This document shows positions 48,785-56,435 of a DNA stretch of 64,000 bases, piece after piece. Positions within the stretch are counted from its first letter, which is position 1, and each line of letters begins with the position of its first letter. The DNA lies in assembly GCF_000308615.1 (NCBI RefSeq), contig NZ_BAGB01000035.1:1-64000 (forward strand). The letters run 5' to 3'. The position numbers and the translations under genes are program-made. The stretch is from Nocardia jiangxiensis NBRC 101359. Its GTDB lineage: Bacteria; Actinomycetota; Actinomycetes; Mycobacteriales; Mycobacteriaceae. The notes beneath the pieces were generated by a model. The model searched no databases. It was not told the origin of the DNA and saw nothing but the letters and a program-made list of their open reading frames with translations.

Positions 48785-49158
48785 TGCGCCTTACCTTCCT
48801 GAATGAATGTGCGAGTCGCGAACCGGGGCACCGGCGCGACGGCGACCAGCCGCACCTGCGCCCCGTCCAGTTCGGCGAAGTCGGTGCAGTCCAGGACCGC
48901 CTCGACCCTGATGCCTTCCGGAAGTTCGACATATCCGACCGCGAACGGCGAAAAGCCTTCGCCCGGAACGACATAGGGCGGTGACTTGGGCGCGAACCGT
49001 TGCACGGTGTACGCCCAGACCACGCCGTGGTCGCTCAGTGGAATCGTGGTCGCGGTCGCAGTGGCGCACCGCCCGCACATCGTGCCGGCCGGGAATGCGA
49101 CGGTGCCGCACGTCGTGCACCTGCTGCCCTCGAGTGCGAGGATCTCCGGAACGCCCAT
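48781..49158 (-). CDS. DUF35 zinc-ribbon/OB-fold acyl-CoA-associated protein
   Basis: A 125-residue protein. The rubredoxin-like zinc ribbon has Cys14, Cys17, Cys28 and Cys31 (C-T-T-C and C-G-R-C), followed by an OB domain (VWAYTVQRFAPKSPPYVVPG, FSPFAVGYVELPEGIRVEAV). DUF35 proteins bind acyl-CoA and support the neighbouring thiolase or hydratase. It is coupled to the thiolase gene. The enoyl-CoA hydratase lies 47 bp upstream. Confidence 0.93.
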   Translation of the reverse strand: MGVPEILALEGSRCTTCGTVAFPAGTMCGRCATATATTIPLSDHGVVWAYTVQRFAPKSPPYVVPGEGFSPFAVGYVELPEGIRVEAVLDCTDFAELDGAQVRLVAVAPVPRFATRTFIQEGKAQ

Positions 49159-49205
49159 GTCTTTTCCTTCTCAGGTCGGCGGAAAGGATTGAACCGGTTC
49201 GTGGT

Positions 49206-49994
49206 TCAGCGACCGACCCACTTCGGCTGGCGCTTCTCCAGGAAGGCGTTCACGCCCTCGGCGGCGTCCTCGGACTGCAGCGCGTTGCCGACGGCCAGGT
49301 GCTCCATCACCATCAGCGACTGGATGTCCGCATCCAGGCCACGGTCGATGGTCATCTTGGTGAGCTTCATCGCGAACGGGCTCTTGTCGACGATGGGTGC
49401 GGCGAAATCGGCGACCAACTGGTCGAGTTCGGCGGCCGGCGCCGAAGCGTTGATGAGGTCGAACGCGGCGGCCTGCTGACCGCTCAACAGCTTCCCGGTC
49501 AGCATCAACTCCTTGGTCTTGCGGATGCCGATCATGCGCGGCAGCCGGTAGATCGGTCCCGCGCCACCGAACAGCGCCCGGCGGATGTGGAAGTCGCCGA
49601 TCTTGGCATCGTCGGCCGCGACGGCGAAGTCGCAGGAGATCATGAGCTCGAAGCCACCCGCGGTGACATAGCCCTCCAGCACCGCGAGCGACGGCGTGTT
49701 CATGGAGTACAAGCGGTCGCAGACCTTCGCCGAGAGCACCGCCACGTCCATGGAGGTGGTCTTGCCGACATAGTTCGCGCGCAGTTCGTCGAGGTCGAAG
49801 CCCGAGCAGAAGGTGTTGCCGCGCCCGCGCAGGACGAGCAGCTTCAGCTCGGGGTCGTTGTCGACCTCGACGATGATCTCGTCGAGCCGGTGCAGCAGTT
49901 CGGTGGTGACGGCGTTCTTCTTGTGCGGGCGGTTGAGCCAGACCCGGGCGATGTCGCCGTCCTTCTCGAGCACGATGTGGTCGGTGTCGATCAT
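49206..49994 (-). CDS. enoyl-CoA hydratase/isomerase (crotonase)
   Basis: A 262-residue crotonase: LLVLRGRGNTFCSGFDLDEL (oxyanion hole), VTAGGFELMISCDFAVAADD, and IRRALFGGAGPIYRLPRMIG. The two canonical catalytic glutamates of enoyl-CoA hydratase are not evident (the second region reads IRRALFGGAG), so it may be an isomerase or a C-C hydrolase instead. It is the first gene of the ten-gene run to the CoA ligase; its promoter has an operator 30 bp upstream of the ATG. Confidence 0.88.
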   Translation of the reverse strand: MIDTDHIVLEKDGDIARVWLNRPHKKNAVTTELLHRLDEIIVEVDNDPELKLLVLRGRGNTFCSGFDLDELRANYVGKTTSMDVAVLSAKVCDRLYSMNTPSLAVLEGYVTAGGFELMISCDFAVAADDAKIGDFHIRRALFGGAGPIYRLPRMIGIRKTKELMLTGKLLSGQQAAAFDLINASAPAAELDQLVADFAAPIVDKSPFAMKLTKMTIDRGLDADIQSLMVMEHLAVGNALQSEDAAEGVNAFLEKRQPKWVGR

Positions 49995-50023
49995 GTGGCC
50001 TCTTTCGATCGAGGAGAGTTTCC

Positions 50024-50041
50024 TGAACTGGATTCACTTCA
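50024..50041. promoter_or_regulatory. TGAACT-type operator before the hydratase operon
   Basis: TGAACTGGATTCACTTCA, 16 of 18 to the consensus and almost the same as the site at 32262. It is 30 bp upstream of the crotonase ATG and would control the ten-gene run down to the CoA ligase. Confidence 0.85.
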
Positions 50042-50110
50042 GTTTTACCGGCTGGAGTCACCGGCGTCAATACGCGCCGTCCACCGGATTCGGTGTGGCG
50101 GCGCAGCTGC

Positions 50111-51253
50111 TCACAAGCCGACGAGGGCGGCTATCGTGCTGCGGTGGGTACGGGAACCGCCTTGTGCCGCTTCATTTCCCATTGCGCGGCGGAAATAGGA
50201 GTGAGCCGGATGCTCCCAGGTGAAACCGATTCCGCCGTGCAACTGGACAGCCTCGGCCGCCGCCTGGACGGCCGCGTCGGTGCACACCGCACCGGCCACC
50301 GCAACCGCCAGCCTCGCCGCATCCGGATCCTCGGCGAAGGCCGCGGCCGCATACCGCGAGGCCGATCGCGCACGCTCGAGTAGCACCAGTAGATCGGCGA
50401 GCCGATGCTTGACGGCCTGGAAGGAACCGATCGCCCGCTCGAACTGGCGGCGAGTCGACGTGTAGGCCACGGTCATCTCGAGCAACATGTCGACGATGCC
50501 GGTGTTCTCGCTGGCAAGGGCGAGCGTGGCGAGATCGCGCAAGCGTGTGGCCGCGGCGGCGGTCTCCCCCGGTTCGGTGAGGGCGAGCGCCCGAGCGCCC
50601 CGCAGTGTCACGTCCGCCTGCCGGCGGGTGGGATCCAGGACCGTTCGCTCGGTTCGTACGCAGTCCCGGCCCGGACGCACGGCGAACAGGCGCCGGCCGT
50701 CCGGGCAGTTCGCGGATGCGACGATCACATCGGCGGTTCCACCGCAGGTGAGGTGCGTGGCGGTACCGTCGACGACCCATCCGGCCGACGTCCGGGCCGC
50801 CCGTAGATCGTCCGTGGTGGCATCGAGAGCACTGACGGTGGCCAGCAGGTCCCCGGCCAGCACACCCGCCAGCAGGCCATCGTCGCCGGGGCGGGTCAGC
50901 AGCAGAGCCTGTACACCCAGCACTGCGGAGCTGTGGACCGGCTCGCAAACCAGTGCGCGCCCGCACTCCTCGAGAATCGTCGCCAGTTCGGTCACGCCGT
51001 AACCCAGCCCGCCCCGATCCTGGGGTACAGCGAGTGCGGTAACCGACATGTCGTCGACGAGGGCCCGCCACAGCGATGCCGAGAACCCACGTTCCGTGGA
51101 CGAGGCTTCGCGAACCTGAATGATGTCGCCGTGTTTACCCAGCAGCGCCCGCAGTGACTCGCGCAGGGCGGACTGCTCCGGACCGGGTATGAACCCGGCC
51201 GGTTCGGAACGTGGCCAGCGGATTTCACCACCGGCGACCAATGGCGTGGACAT
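50111..51253 (-). CDS. acyl-CoA dehydrogenase (short, FadE-like)
   Basis: A 380-residue ACAD-fold protein: LAVPQDRGGLGYGVTELATI, RFD-like TYSTRRQFERAIGSFQAVKH in the middle helical part and LHGGIGFTWEHPAHSYFRRA at the end. The FAD contact stretch of typical ACADs is degenerate (LDATTDDLRAARTSAGWVVD), as in the second subunit of heteromeric steroid ACADs. It may therefore partner with the 402-residue ACAD. It is divergent from a short orphan reading frame, with its own operator 12 bp upstream of the ATG. Confidence 0.88.
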   Translation of the reverse strand: MSTPLVAGGEIRWPRSEPAGFIPGPEQSALRESLRALLGKHGDIIQVREASSTERGFSASLWRALVDDMSVTALAVPQDRGGLGYGVTELATILEECGRALVCEPVHSSAVLGVQALLLTRPGDDGLLAGVLAGDLLATVSALDATTDDLRAARTSAGWVVDGTATHLTCGGTADVIVASANCPDGRRLFAVRPGRDCVRTERTVLDPTRRQADVTLRGARALALTEPGETAAAATRLRDLATLALASENTGIVDMLLEMTVAYTSTRRQFERAIGSFQAVKHRLADLLVLLERARSASRYAAAAFAEDPDAARLAVAVAGAVCTDAAVQAAAEAVQLHGGIGFTWEHPAHSYFRRAMGNEAAQGGSRTHRSTIAALVGL

Positions 51254-51264
51254 GACCCTCCAGT

Positions 51265-51282
51265 TGAGTTGAGTTCAGTTCG
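51265..51282. promoter_or_regulatory. TGAACT-type operator before the FadE-like gene
   Basis: TGAGTTGAGTTCAGTTCG agrees at 14 of 18 positions, 12 bp upstream of the ATG (51253). Confidence 0.72.
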
Positions 51283-51328
51283 ATGATTCGAGAGTAGCGA
51301 GGACATGTCTCGGCGAGAAGGCCTAAGG

Positions 51329-51346
51329 TGAACCAAGTTCATTTCA
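51329..51346. promoter_or_regulatory. orphan TGAACT-type operator
   Basis: TGAACCAAGTTCATTTCA agrees at 13 of 18. On the plus strand it runs straight into an ATG at 51346, in the same layout as the SnoaL gene at 25729, but only a 41-codon frame follows. Confidence 0.55.
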
Positions 51347-51471
51347 TGAGTTATCCGCCCGGAGCCGCCACTCGGCCGATGGCGCCGGACCGTACGCGCC
51401 GAACCACCCGAGCCCGTTCACGGAACCTGAATCAGGCGAAGGTGATTCGGCGGCGCCGGTGTTGTGGGTGA
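51346..51471 (+). other. 41-codon frame, possible gene remnant
   Basis: A short open frame starting MSYPPGAATRPMAPDRTRRT, behind an operator that touches its start codon. Composition is arginine- and proline-rich and there is no Shine-Dalgarno sequence. It may be a remnant of a gene that once belonged to the regulon, or chance. I do not call it a gene. Confidence 0.2.
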
Positions 51472-51486
51472 AACGCCTTGGCGGCA

Positions 51487-51523
51487 GTCCGGCGGCGACA
51501 CCGACAGGGTGTCGCCGCCGGAC
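51487..51523. terminator. strong hairpin terminator after the DoxX gene
   Basis: A perfect 16-bp stem (GTCCGGCGGCGACACC with its complement) and a 5-nt loop GACAG, 15 bp after the DoxX stop on the minus strand. Confidence 0.88.
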
Positions 51524-51537
51524 CGGTTCCGCGCGGG

Positions 51538-51954
51538 TCAGATGTGGAACAGCGGTCCAGTCAGGGTCAGCCCGAGATCCGCACCGACGTGCGAGAAGAA
51601 CGCGAACAGCATCAGGGCAGCTCCCGCCAGGCCGATGTCCTTGTTGAAGTTGATCATCTCCTGCTGCTTGACCTGTGCATCGGATTCCTTCCAGAAGGCG
51701 TGCATGAGCAGGGCGGCCGGGACGAGGAATACGACCAGCAGCAGCGAGCCCAGATCGGCCCACACCCCCAACAGCACGCTCAGACCACCCACGAGCAGGA
51801 GCACACCGGAGGCCAGAACCGACAACTCGGGAACGGGGACTCCCTTGTACCCGGCGTATTCCGCCATCTGCTTGCGCTGGGCGAAGTGCCCGAACGCGGA
51901 GCCGAGGAACAGTGCGGCGAACAGGATGCGTCCGATGAGTACCACGACGTTCAT
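51538..51954 (-). CDS. DoxX-family membrane protein
   Basis: A 138-residue protein with four predicted spans (MNVVVLIGRILFAALFLGSA, VLASGVLLLVGGLSVLLGV, LLLVVFLVPAALLMHAF, AALMLFAFFSHVGADLGL). DoxX proteins are quinone-linked membrane subunits with roles in redox or sulfur metabolism and in oxidative-stress complexes. It is the last gene of a unit with DUF2182 and DUF1326 (50-bp gap) and has a hairpin terminator after it. Confidence 0.88.
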   Translation of the reverse strand: MNVVVLIGRILFAALFLGSAFGHFAQRKQMAEYAGYKGVPVPELSVLASGVLLLVGGLSVLLGVWADLGSLLLVVFLVPAALLMHAFWKESDAQVKQQEMINFNKDIGLAGAALMLFAFFSHVGADLGLTLTGPLFHI

Positions 51955-52004
51955 GATTGCGCTCCTTACCGTTTATCCGACCGGTCAGTGAAAACAGTTG
52001 CGGC

Positions 52005-52802
52005 TCAGGCGCCGACGAGCAGAGCCAGACTCGACGCGCCGACCAGGATCATCGCCACGCCCGCGAACCTTGCACCCATGTCACCGAATGGGATCGTCTT
52101 CTCCAACAGGACGAAGATGGCGATCGCCGCGGTCCACAGCAGGTTCATCGCGCCACCGAAAAACAGCAATCCCATCAGGATCCAGCAGCAGCCCACGCAG
52201 TATGCGCCGAGCCGCAGTCCCATGTGCAAGGCACCGAGGTTCCCGGTGCGCCAGTAGCGGGACATGAAGTGCGCCGGGGCCCGGCAGCTCCTCAGACAGG
52301 CATTCTTCAACGGGGTGAGTTGGTAGATGCCGGCCCCGATCAGCAGTGCGGCTCCGAACACCGGACTCCTGGACACCATCATCGGGGAGAGCAACGCGGC
52401 CCGATCGAAAACATACTGAGCGACGGTGGCCACGAGACCGAAGATCGACCACATCGCTATGTAGCCGGTGACGAAGACGAACGTCGGGGTCAGCGGGTTG
52501 TGCCGGGCCGCGGCCTTGCGTGCGACCGCGGCGTACAACAAGGTCATCGGCGCCGCGGTGGGAACCATCATCGCGACCATCATCACGATCCACATCACCA
52601 GCGTCACACCGAACTCGGTTGCCGTCCACGGTTGCACCCCGGTCATGGCGTCCCTCATCTGCCCCGTCGACTGCCCCCTCGTGCCCGCCGACTCGGTCGC
52701 CATTCGACGCGCCGTCACCACGAGGTAAACCCAGGCCGCGATCGTGATGCCGCCCAGACCGGCCCATACGGCCAGGCGGTCTCGGTGACGCCGGTCCCGC
52801 AA
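52005..52802 (-). CDS. DUF2182 predicted metal-binding membrane protein
   Basis: A 265-residue protein with seven or so spans (LAVWAGLGGITIAAWVYLVV, TLVMWIVMMVAMMVPTAAPM, FVTGYIAMWSIFGLVATVAQ). The family motifs are in the loops: LTPLKNACLRSCRAPAHFMS and GLRLGAYCVGCCWILMGLLF, where cysteine pairs and Met-rich stretches could bind copper or another soft metal. DUF2182 genes usually sit beside DUF1326 genes, as here (5 bp). Function is unproved. Confidence 0.9.
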   Translation of the reverse strand: MRDRRHRDRLAVWAGLGGITIAAWVYLVVTARRMATESAGTRGQSTGQMRDAMTGVQPWTATEFGVTLVMWIVMMVAMMVPTAAPMTLLYAAVARKAAARHNPLTPTFVFVTGYIAMWSIFGLVATVAQYVFDRAALLSPMMVSRSPVFGAALLIGAGIYQLTPLKNACLRSCRAPAHFMSRYWRTGNLGALHMGLRLGAYCVGCCWILMGLLFFGGAMNLLWTAAIAIFVLLEKTIPFGDMGARFAGVAMILVGASSLALLVGA

Positions 52803-52807
52803 CGTGG

Positions 52808-53440
52808 TCAGCGGATCACTCCGTCCTGGTTCATGTGCAGAATGTTGAACTGGCCGTAGCTGTCCTGGAAGTCGAGTTCGATTCCTGCCTTGGCTGTGGT
52901 GTTGCCGTTGCCCATCTCGGCGTAGATGTAGCGCGCCCCGTCCGGCATGTTGATGCGTATCCTGGCCGGCTCGCCGGTGTAGGGGCTGATGATCGGCGTC
53001 CCGCGTGACTCGACCAGCCCGTCGATCATGAGGCTGGCCAGTCGCCGATCGACGTCGATCGACAGTTCGATGGGTGCGTACAGCGTGTCGAGCACGGTCG
53101 ACATCGTGCTGTTGTACACGAAGAAATGCGTCGCTCCGGGGGCGGTCGACTCGCCGAGAAGAATCTTGCGCAGTCCTTCTCGCTGACCCGAATCCGCTTG
53201 TTCGCCGATGACGACCTGCTGCGTGCCATTACCCTCGGCTACCTCACCCGGCCAGTACATGAGCACCGCCCAGTCCAGGTTGCCGAGATTGGTGTCGTTG
53301 AAGTGTCCCTCCTCGATGTGGCCGCACATCAATTCCTCGCAGTGCCCGTAGGTCGACTTCGCGCCGAATTGACACGGACAGCCCCAGTCGCACAGGCAAT
53401 TCGCGAACTCCGTACCGCGAATCATCCATCGGTCAGCCAC
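52808..53440 (-). CDS. DUF1326 cysteine-rich protein
   Basis: A 210-residue cytosolic protein. The N-terminal cysteine cluster is Cys15-x-Cys17-x3-Cys21-x-Cys23, with Cys34 and Cys39 (NCLCDWGCPCQFGAKSTYGH), suited to metal binding. The rest is beta-rich. I start at GTG 53440, with GGGAG 6 nt upstream; the open frame extends farther. It is encoded directly before DUF2182, so the two probably form a metal-handling pair with DoxX. Confidence 0.88.
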   Translation of the reverse strand: MADRWMIRGTEFANCLCDWGCPCQFGAKSTYGHCEELMCGHIEEGHFNDTNLGNLDWAVLMYWPGEVAEGNGTQQVVIGEQADSGQREGLRKILLGESTAPGATHFFVYNSTMSTVLDTLYAPIELSIDVDRRLASLMIDGLVESRGTPIISPYTGEPARIRINMPDGARYIYAEMGNGNTTAKAGIELDFQDSYGQFNILHMNQDGVIR

Positions 53441-53829
53441 CGAATTCTCCCGTCCTCGCGGGTAGGTGCCGATGACGCCGAATTCTGCGGCTCGCGCGGT
53501 GACAATTGCGGTGACGCCGACGATGTCGGATGCGCGGCCTCGGCGGCCTCGAGCCCGACCGCCGCGCGCTGCCCGGGAGTGATCGATACGCCACTTAAAT
53601 CTACTACCGAGCCGCGCTTTGCCTCCAGCTGCCTCGACGCGTTGACATCGGTGAGCCATCATCGTCAGGATGTATGAGCCGCAGTTGTTGCCTTGACAGC
53701 TGAGGGCGAGCATCTGGTTGTCGACGGTTCTCGCTGAGGCCTTCGACAGCGCTCAGAGATTCGGCGGACGCAACGCACTCCGCGTCCGATGTCGCAGTTC
53801 GGACGAGATCGACCGATGTGGAGGTTGAA
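53441..53829. other. intergenic region of about 390 bp
   Basis: It holds the promoter region of the DUF1326-DUF2182-DoxX unit and, at its right end, that of the small basic protein. An AT-richer patch (TTAAATCTACTACC, about 53595-53608) stands out from the GC-rich surroundings and may mark a promoter. I see no palindrome strong enough to call an operator and no conserved gene. Confidence 0.4.
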
Positions 53830-54057
53830 ATGTCTGATCGCAATCGGAGCAGGAAATCCGGTCAGATGGCCGGGAAGTCCAAACAAGGCATGAAGAACCA
53901 GGGCCAGCGTGCGCAGCGCGATTCGGATCGCATGATCGACGATCAGCAGCAGGACACGGATCAGCTGACCGGCGGGATGGAGCGCGAGACGCGACAGCCG
54001 CGGCCCGACATGAAGGACGACAAGAACTCGGGCAAGAAGAAGCTGCAGCACCACTAG
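53830..54057 (+). CDS. small hydrophilic basic protein
   Basis: A 75-residue protein with almost no hydrophobic residues (MSDRNRSRKSGQMAGKSKQG, QQQDTDQLTGGMERETRQPR, DDKNSGKKKLQHH), so disordered and very soluble. The start is supported by GGAGG 6 nt before the ATG. The composition recalls stress-type hydrophilins or CsbD-like proteins, but I cannot assign it. A clear 13-bp hairpin follows its stop, which suggests a real, independent transcript. Confidence 0.7.
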   Translation: MSDRNRSRKSGQMAGKSKQGMKNQGQRAQRDSDRMIDDQQQDTDQLTGGMERETRQPRPDMKDDKNSGKKKLQHH

Positions 54058-54067
54058 CAGCACTTCT

Positions 54068-54106
54068 GGCGACCCGCGGATTCTCTCATCGTGTCCGCGG
54101 GTCGCC
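54068..54106. terminator. hairpin terminator after small basic gene
   Basis: A perfect 13-bp stem, GGCGACCCGCGGA with TCCGCGGGTCGCC, and a 13-nt loop, 10 bp after the stop at 54057. It also lies beyond the end of the convergent SDR pseudogene, so may serve both. Confidence 0.85.
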
Positions 54107-54135
54107 CCATGTTCGCCGGGTTCTCTGCAAAGTGC

Positions 54136-54356
54136 CTATCCGAACATCCATTGACCGCCGTTGACGTGGACCGGAGGCCAGGGATTTGGTCAGGGTGCGC
54201 AGGCCGCCCCGAGTCCGCTTCGGCCCGGTCACTGCGGGCGTTGACGATGACGTTCGCGCCGCAGCCGGCCAGTTCGAGCGCGATCGCCCGCCCGATATTG
54301 CGGCCCGAGCCGGTGACCAGTGCTGTCTTACCTGTAATTCCGAAGACGTCGCCCAT
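54136..54356 (-). pseudogene. internally deleted SDR pseudogene
   Basis: The start is a normal SDR (MGDVFGITGKTALVTGSGRN then IGRAIALELAGCGANVIVNA). After about 45 codons homology jumps to the end of the family in another frame: PVHVNGGQWMFG then TAG at 54136-54138, the standard C-terminus of 3-oxoacyl-ACP reductase-like SDRs. About 180-190 residues, including the catalytic Tyr-x3-Lys, are missing. It is a deletion relic; the open frame to 54054 is meaningless. Confidence 0.85.
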
Positions 54357-54431
54357 GTGCGCCTGCCTCTGTTACAGAATCCGCGGTGATGGTGGTTTCG
54401 GCCACGGCCGGCATCGGGCATGGTGGGCAAC

Positions 54432-56399
54432 TCACTCCGCTCTCAGGTTGGCCAGTGCCTCGGCGCGGTTCTCGTAGATGTGGGGGGCGACGCCGCGGCC
54501 GGCGAGGTGGTCGTGCAGTTTGAGCCGCATGAACGAGCTCGTGCTGTAGCGGCTCGCGGACAGGTAGAAGCGCTCGGCGAAGTCCTGTATCGATCGGACG
54601 TAGAGGTCGCGTAGGTCCGCAGGGAGGGTGAAGTTGTCGTAGTTGGCGACCAGGTGCACTTTTCTGCCGATCCGGCTCAGGCGGGATTCGATTGCGGCGC
54701 GGATGGTTTCGACCTCACCAGACGTGGCCGGCGCCAGGCCCTCCATATTGAGGAAGAAGACGTTGCGGGTGTCGTCGTAGGTCATGCGGGCCGCCATCGG
54801 GACCGACAGGAGCTGGTCTTTCAGGCCCATGGGATCCGGGGCGAACAGGCGCGCATCCATGACGACCGGATCCCCCTCGAGCAGCGGCTCGAACGGCATG
54901 TGCGCGAGGATGTCGCGGTCGATGTCGATGCCGGGCGCCACCTCGGTCAGTTGCAGGCCGTCGGCGGTCAGCCGGAACACACACCGGTCGGTGATGTAGA
55001 GCACCGGTTGACCGGTGCGCACTGCCTGTGCCCCGCTGAAGGTGCGCTGTTCGACGGCGTCGACGAATTTCACGGCGGCCGGTTCGGACTCGACGACCAC
55101 CCGCCCGTCCAGTACCGCGGTGCGGCTGGGAGCGAGGAAGGTGCCCAGAAAGATCACCTGTTTCGCGTTCTGGCTGATGTTGATGAATCCGCCCGATCCG
55201 GCGAGCCGGTTGCCGAACCGGCTGACATTGACATTGCCGTCCCGATCCGACTGGGCCATGCCCAGGAAGGCCGCATCCAGTCCCCCGCCGTCGTAGAAGT
55301 CGAACTGGTAGGGCTGGTCGAGCACGGCCTGCGCATTGACCGCTACACCGAAATCGGCTCCGCCGACAGGCATTCCGCCGATCACGCCGGGTTCGGCGGT
55401 CAGAGTCAGGTAGTCGACGATCCGCTCCTCGGTCGCGACGGCGCCAACGCCTTCGGGCATTCCCACACCGAGATTCACCACACTGTTGACGCGTAGTTCG
55501 AGCGCGGCGCGCCGGGCGATCACCTTGCGCTCGTTCAGCGGCAGGGGCGCCAGGTTGTGCAGCGGCACCCGCCGCAGTTCACCGCTGTAGGCCGGGGAGT
55601 ACTGCGTGCCGAAAGTCTGCCAGTGGTGGTCGCGCCCGGCCACGACCACGCAATCCACCAGCACCCCAGGAATTTTCACGTCGCGCGGGCACAGCGAGCC
55701 GGCGTCGGCGACTCGTTCCACCTGGACGATGACCAGCCCGCCCGCATTGTGCGCGGCGGTCGCGATGGACAGCGTCTCGAGGGTGAGCGCTTCGCGCTCC
55801 ATGGTGATGTTGCCGGCGGGATCAGCGGTCGTGCCGCGCAGCAGTGCGACATCCAGCGGCAATGCCTTGTAGAACAGAAACTCGTCGCCGCCCAGGGTGA
55901 TCAGTTCGACGAGATCCTCGGTGGTCCGCTCGTTGACCTTGCCGCCGCCCAGTCGCGGATCCACGAACGTGCCGAGCCCGACACGGGTGAGCAGGCCGGG
56001 TTTGCCGGCCGCGGTGTCGCGGAACAACTGCGACAACACCCCCTGGGGTAGGTTGTGCGCGGCGATCTCGTTGCCGACGGCCAGCTTCTGGATGGCCGGG
56101 CTCATCCCCCAATGCCCGCCGATGGCGCGCGAAATCAGTCCGGGGTGACAGATCCGGTCCAGCCCGCGCCCTAGGCGATCGCCCTGGGCGACGGCGAAGA
56201 CGATGCCCAGATCGTGCGGGGTGCCCGACTGCAGGAATCGCTGTTCGAGCGCGATGGTGAGTTCTTCGGGGAAGCACTGTCCACCGAAGCCCCCGACGGC
56301 GACCGAATCGCCGTCACGGATGAGGCGGACGGCTTCCGCGGCGGAAACAACCTTGTCGCGCGAGGAGGACATGGGCGGAATATCGGCTGGTGCGGCCAT
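54432..56399 (-). CDS. acyl-CoA:acetate CoA-transferase with C-terminal extension (YdiF-like)
   Basis: A 655-residue family I CoA-transferase with alpha and beta domains fused (VAVGGFGGQCFPEELTIALE, VNLGVGMPEGVGAVATEERI; the catalytic Glu is in TAEPGVIGGMPVGGADFG). It moves CoA between short acyl groups and acetate or propionate. After about residue 520 there is an added domain (GEVETIRAAIESRLSRIGRK, VHLVANYDNFTLPADLRDLY) that I do not recognise; YdiF itself is about 530 residues. AGGAG lies before the ATG. It follows an acyl-CoA dehydrogenase gene by 36 bp. Confidence 0.9.
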   Translation of the reverse strand: MAAPADIPPMSSSRDKVVSAAEAVRLIRDGDSVAVGGFGGQCFPEELTIALEQRFLQSGTPHDLGIVFAVAQGDRLGRGLDRICHPGLISRAIGGHWGMSPAIQKLAVGNEIAAHNLPQGVLSQLFRDTAAGKPGLLTRVGLGTFVDPRLGGGKVNERTTEDLVELITLGGDEFLFYKALPLDVALLRGTTADPAGNITMEREALTLETLSIATAAHNAGGLVIVQVERVADAGSLCPRDVKIPGVLVDCVVVAGRDHHWQTFGTQYSPAYSGELRRVPLHNLAPLPLNERKVIARRAALELRVNSVVNLGVGMPEGVGAVATEERIVDYLTLTAEPGVIGGMPVGGADFGVAVNAQAVLDQPYQFDFYDGGGLDAAFLGMAQSDRDGNVNVSRFGNRLAGSGGFINISQNAKQVIFLGTFLAPSRTAVLDGRVVVESEPAAVKFVDAVEQRTFSGAQAVRTGQPVLYITDRCVFRLTADGLQLTEVAPGIDIDRDILAHMPFEPLLEGDPVVMDARLFAPDPMGLKDQLLSVPMAARMTYDDTRNVFFLNMEGLAPATSGEVETIRAAIESRLSRIGRKVHLVANYDNFTLPADLRDLYVRSIQDFAERFYLSASRYSTSSFMRLKLHDHLAGRGVAPHIYENRAEALANLRAE

Positions 56400-56435
56400 C
56401 GATGCTCCTGGAAATCTGCCGACCGGCGCCGCGTC

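Noticed and set aside
25729..51346. Reading the 18-bp palindrome as a KstR2 or FadR site
   Set aside because: KstR2 sites have AAGCAAG-type arms and FadR sites differ as well; the arms here are TGAACT.
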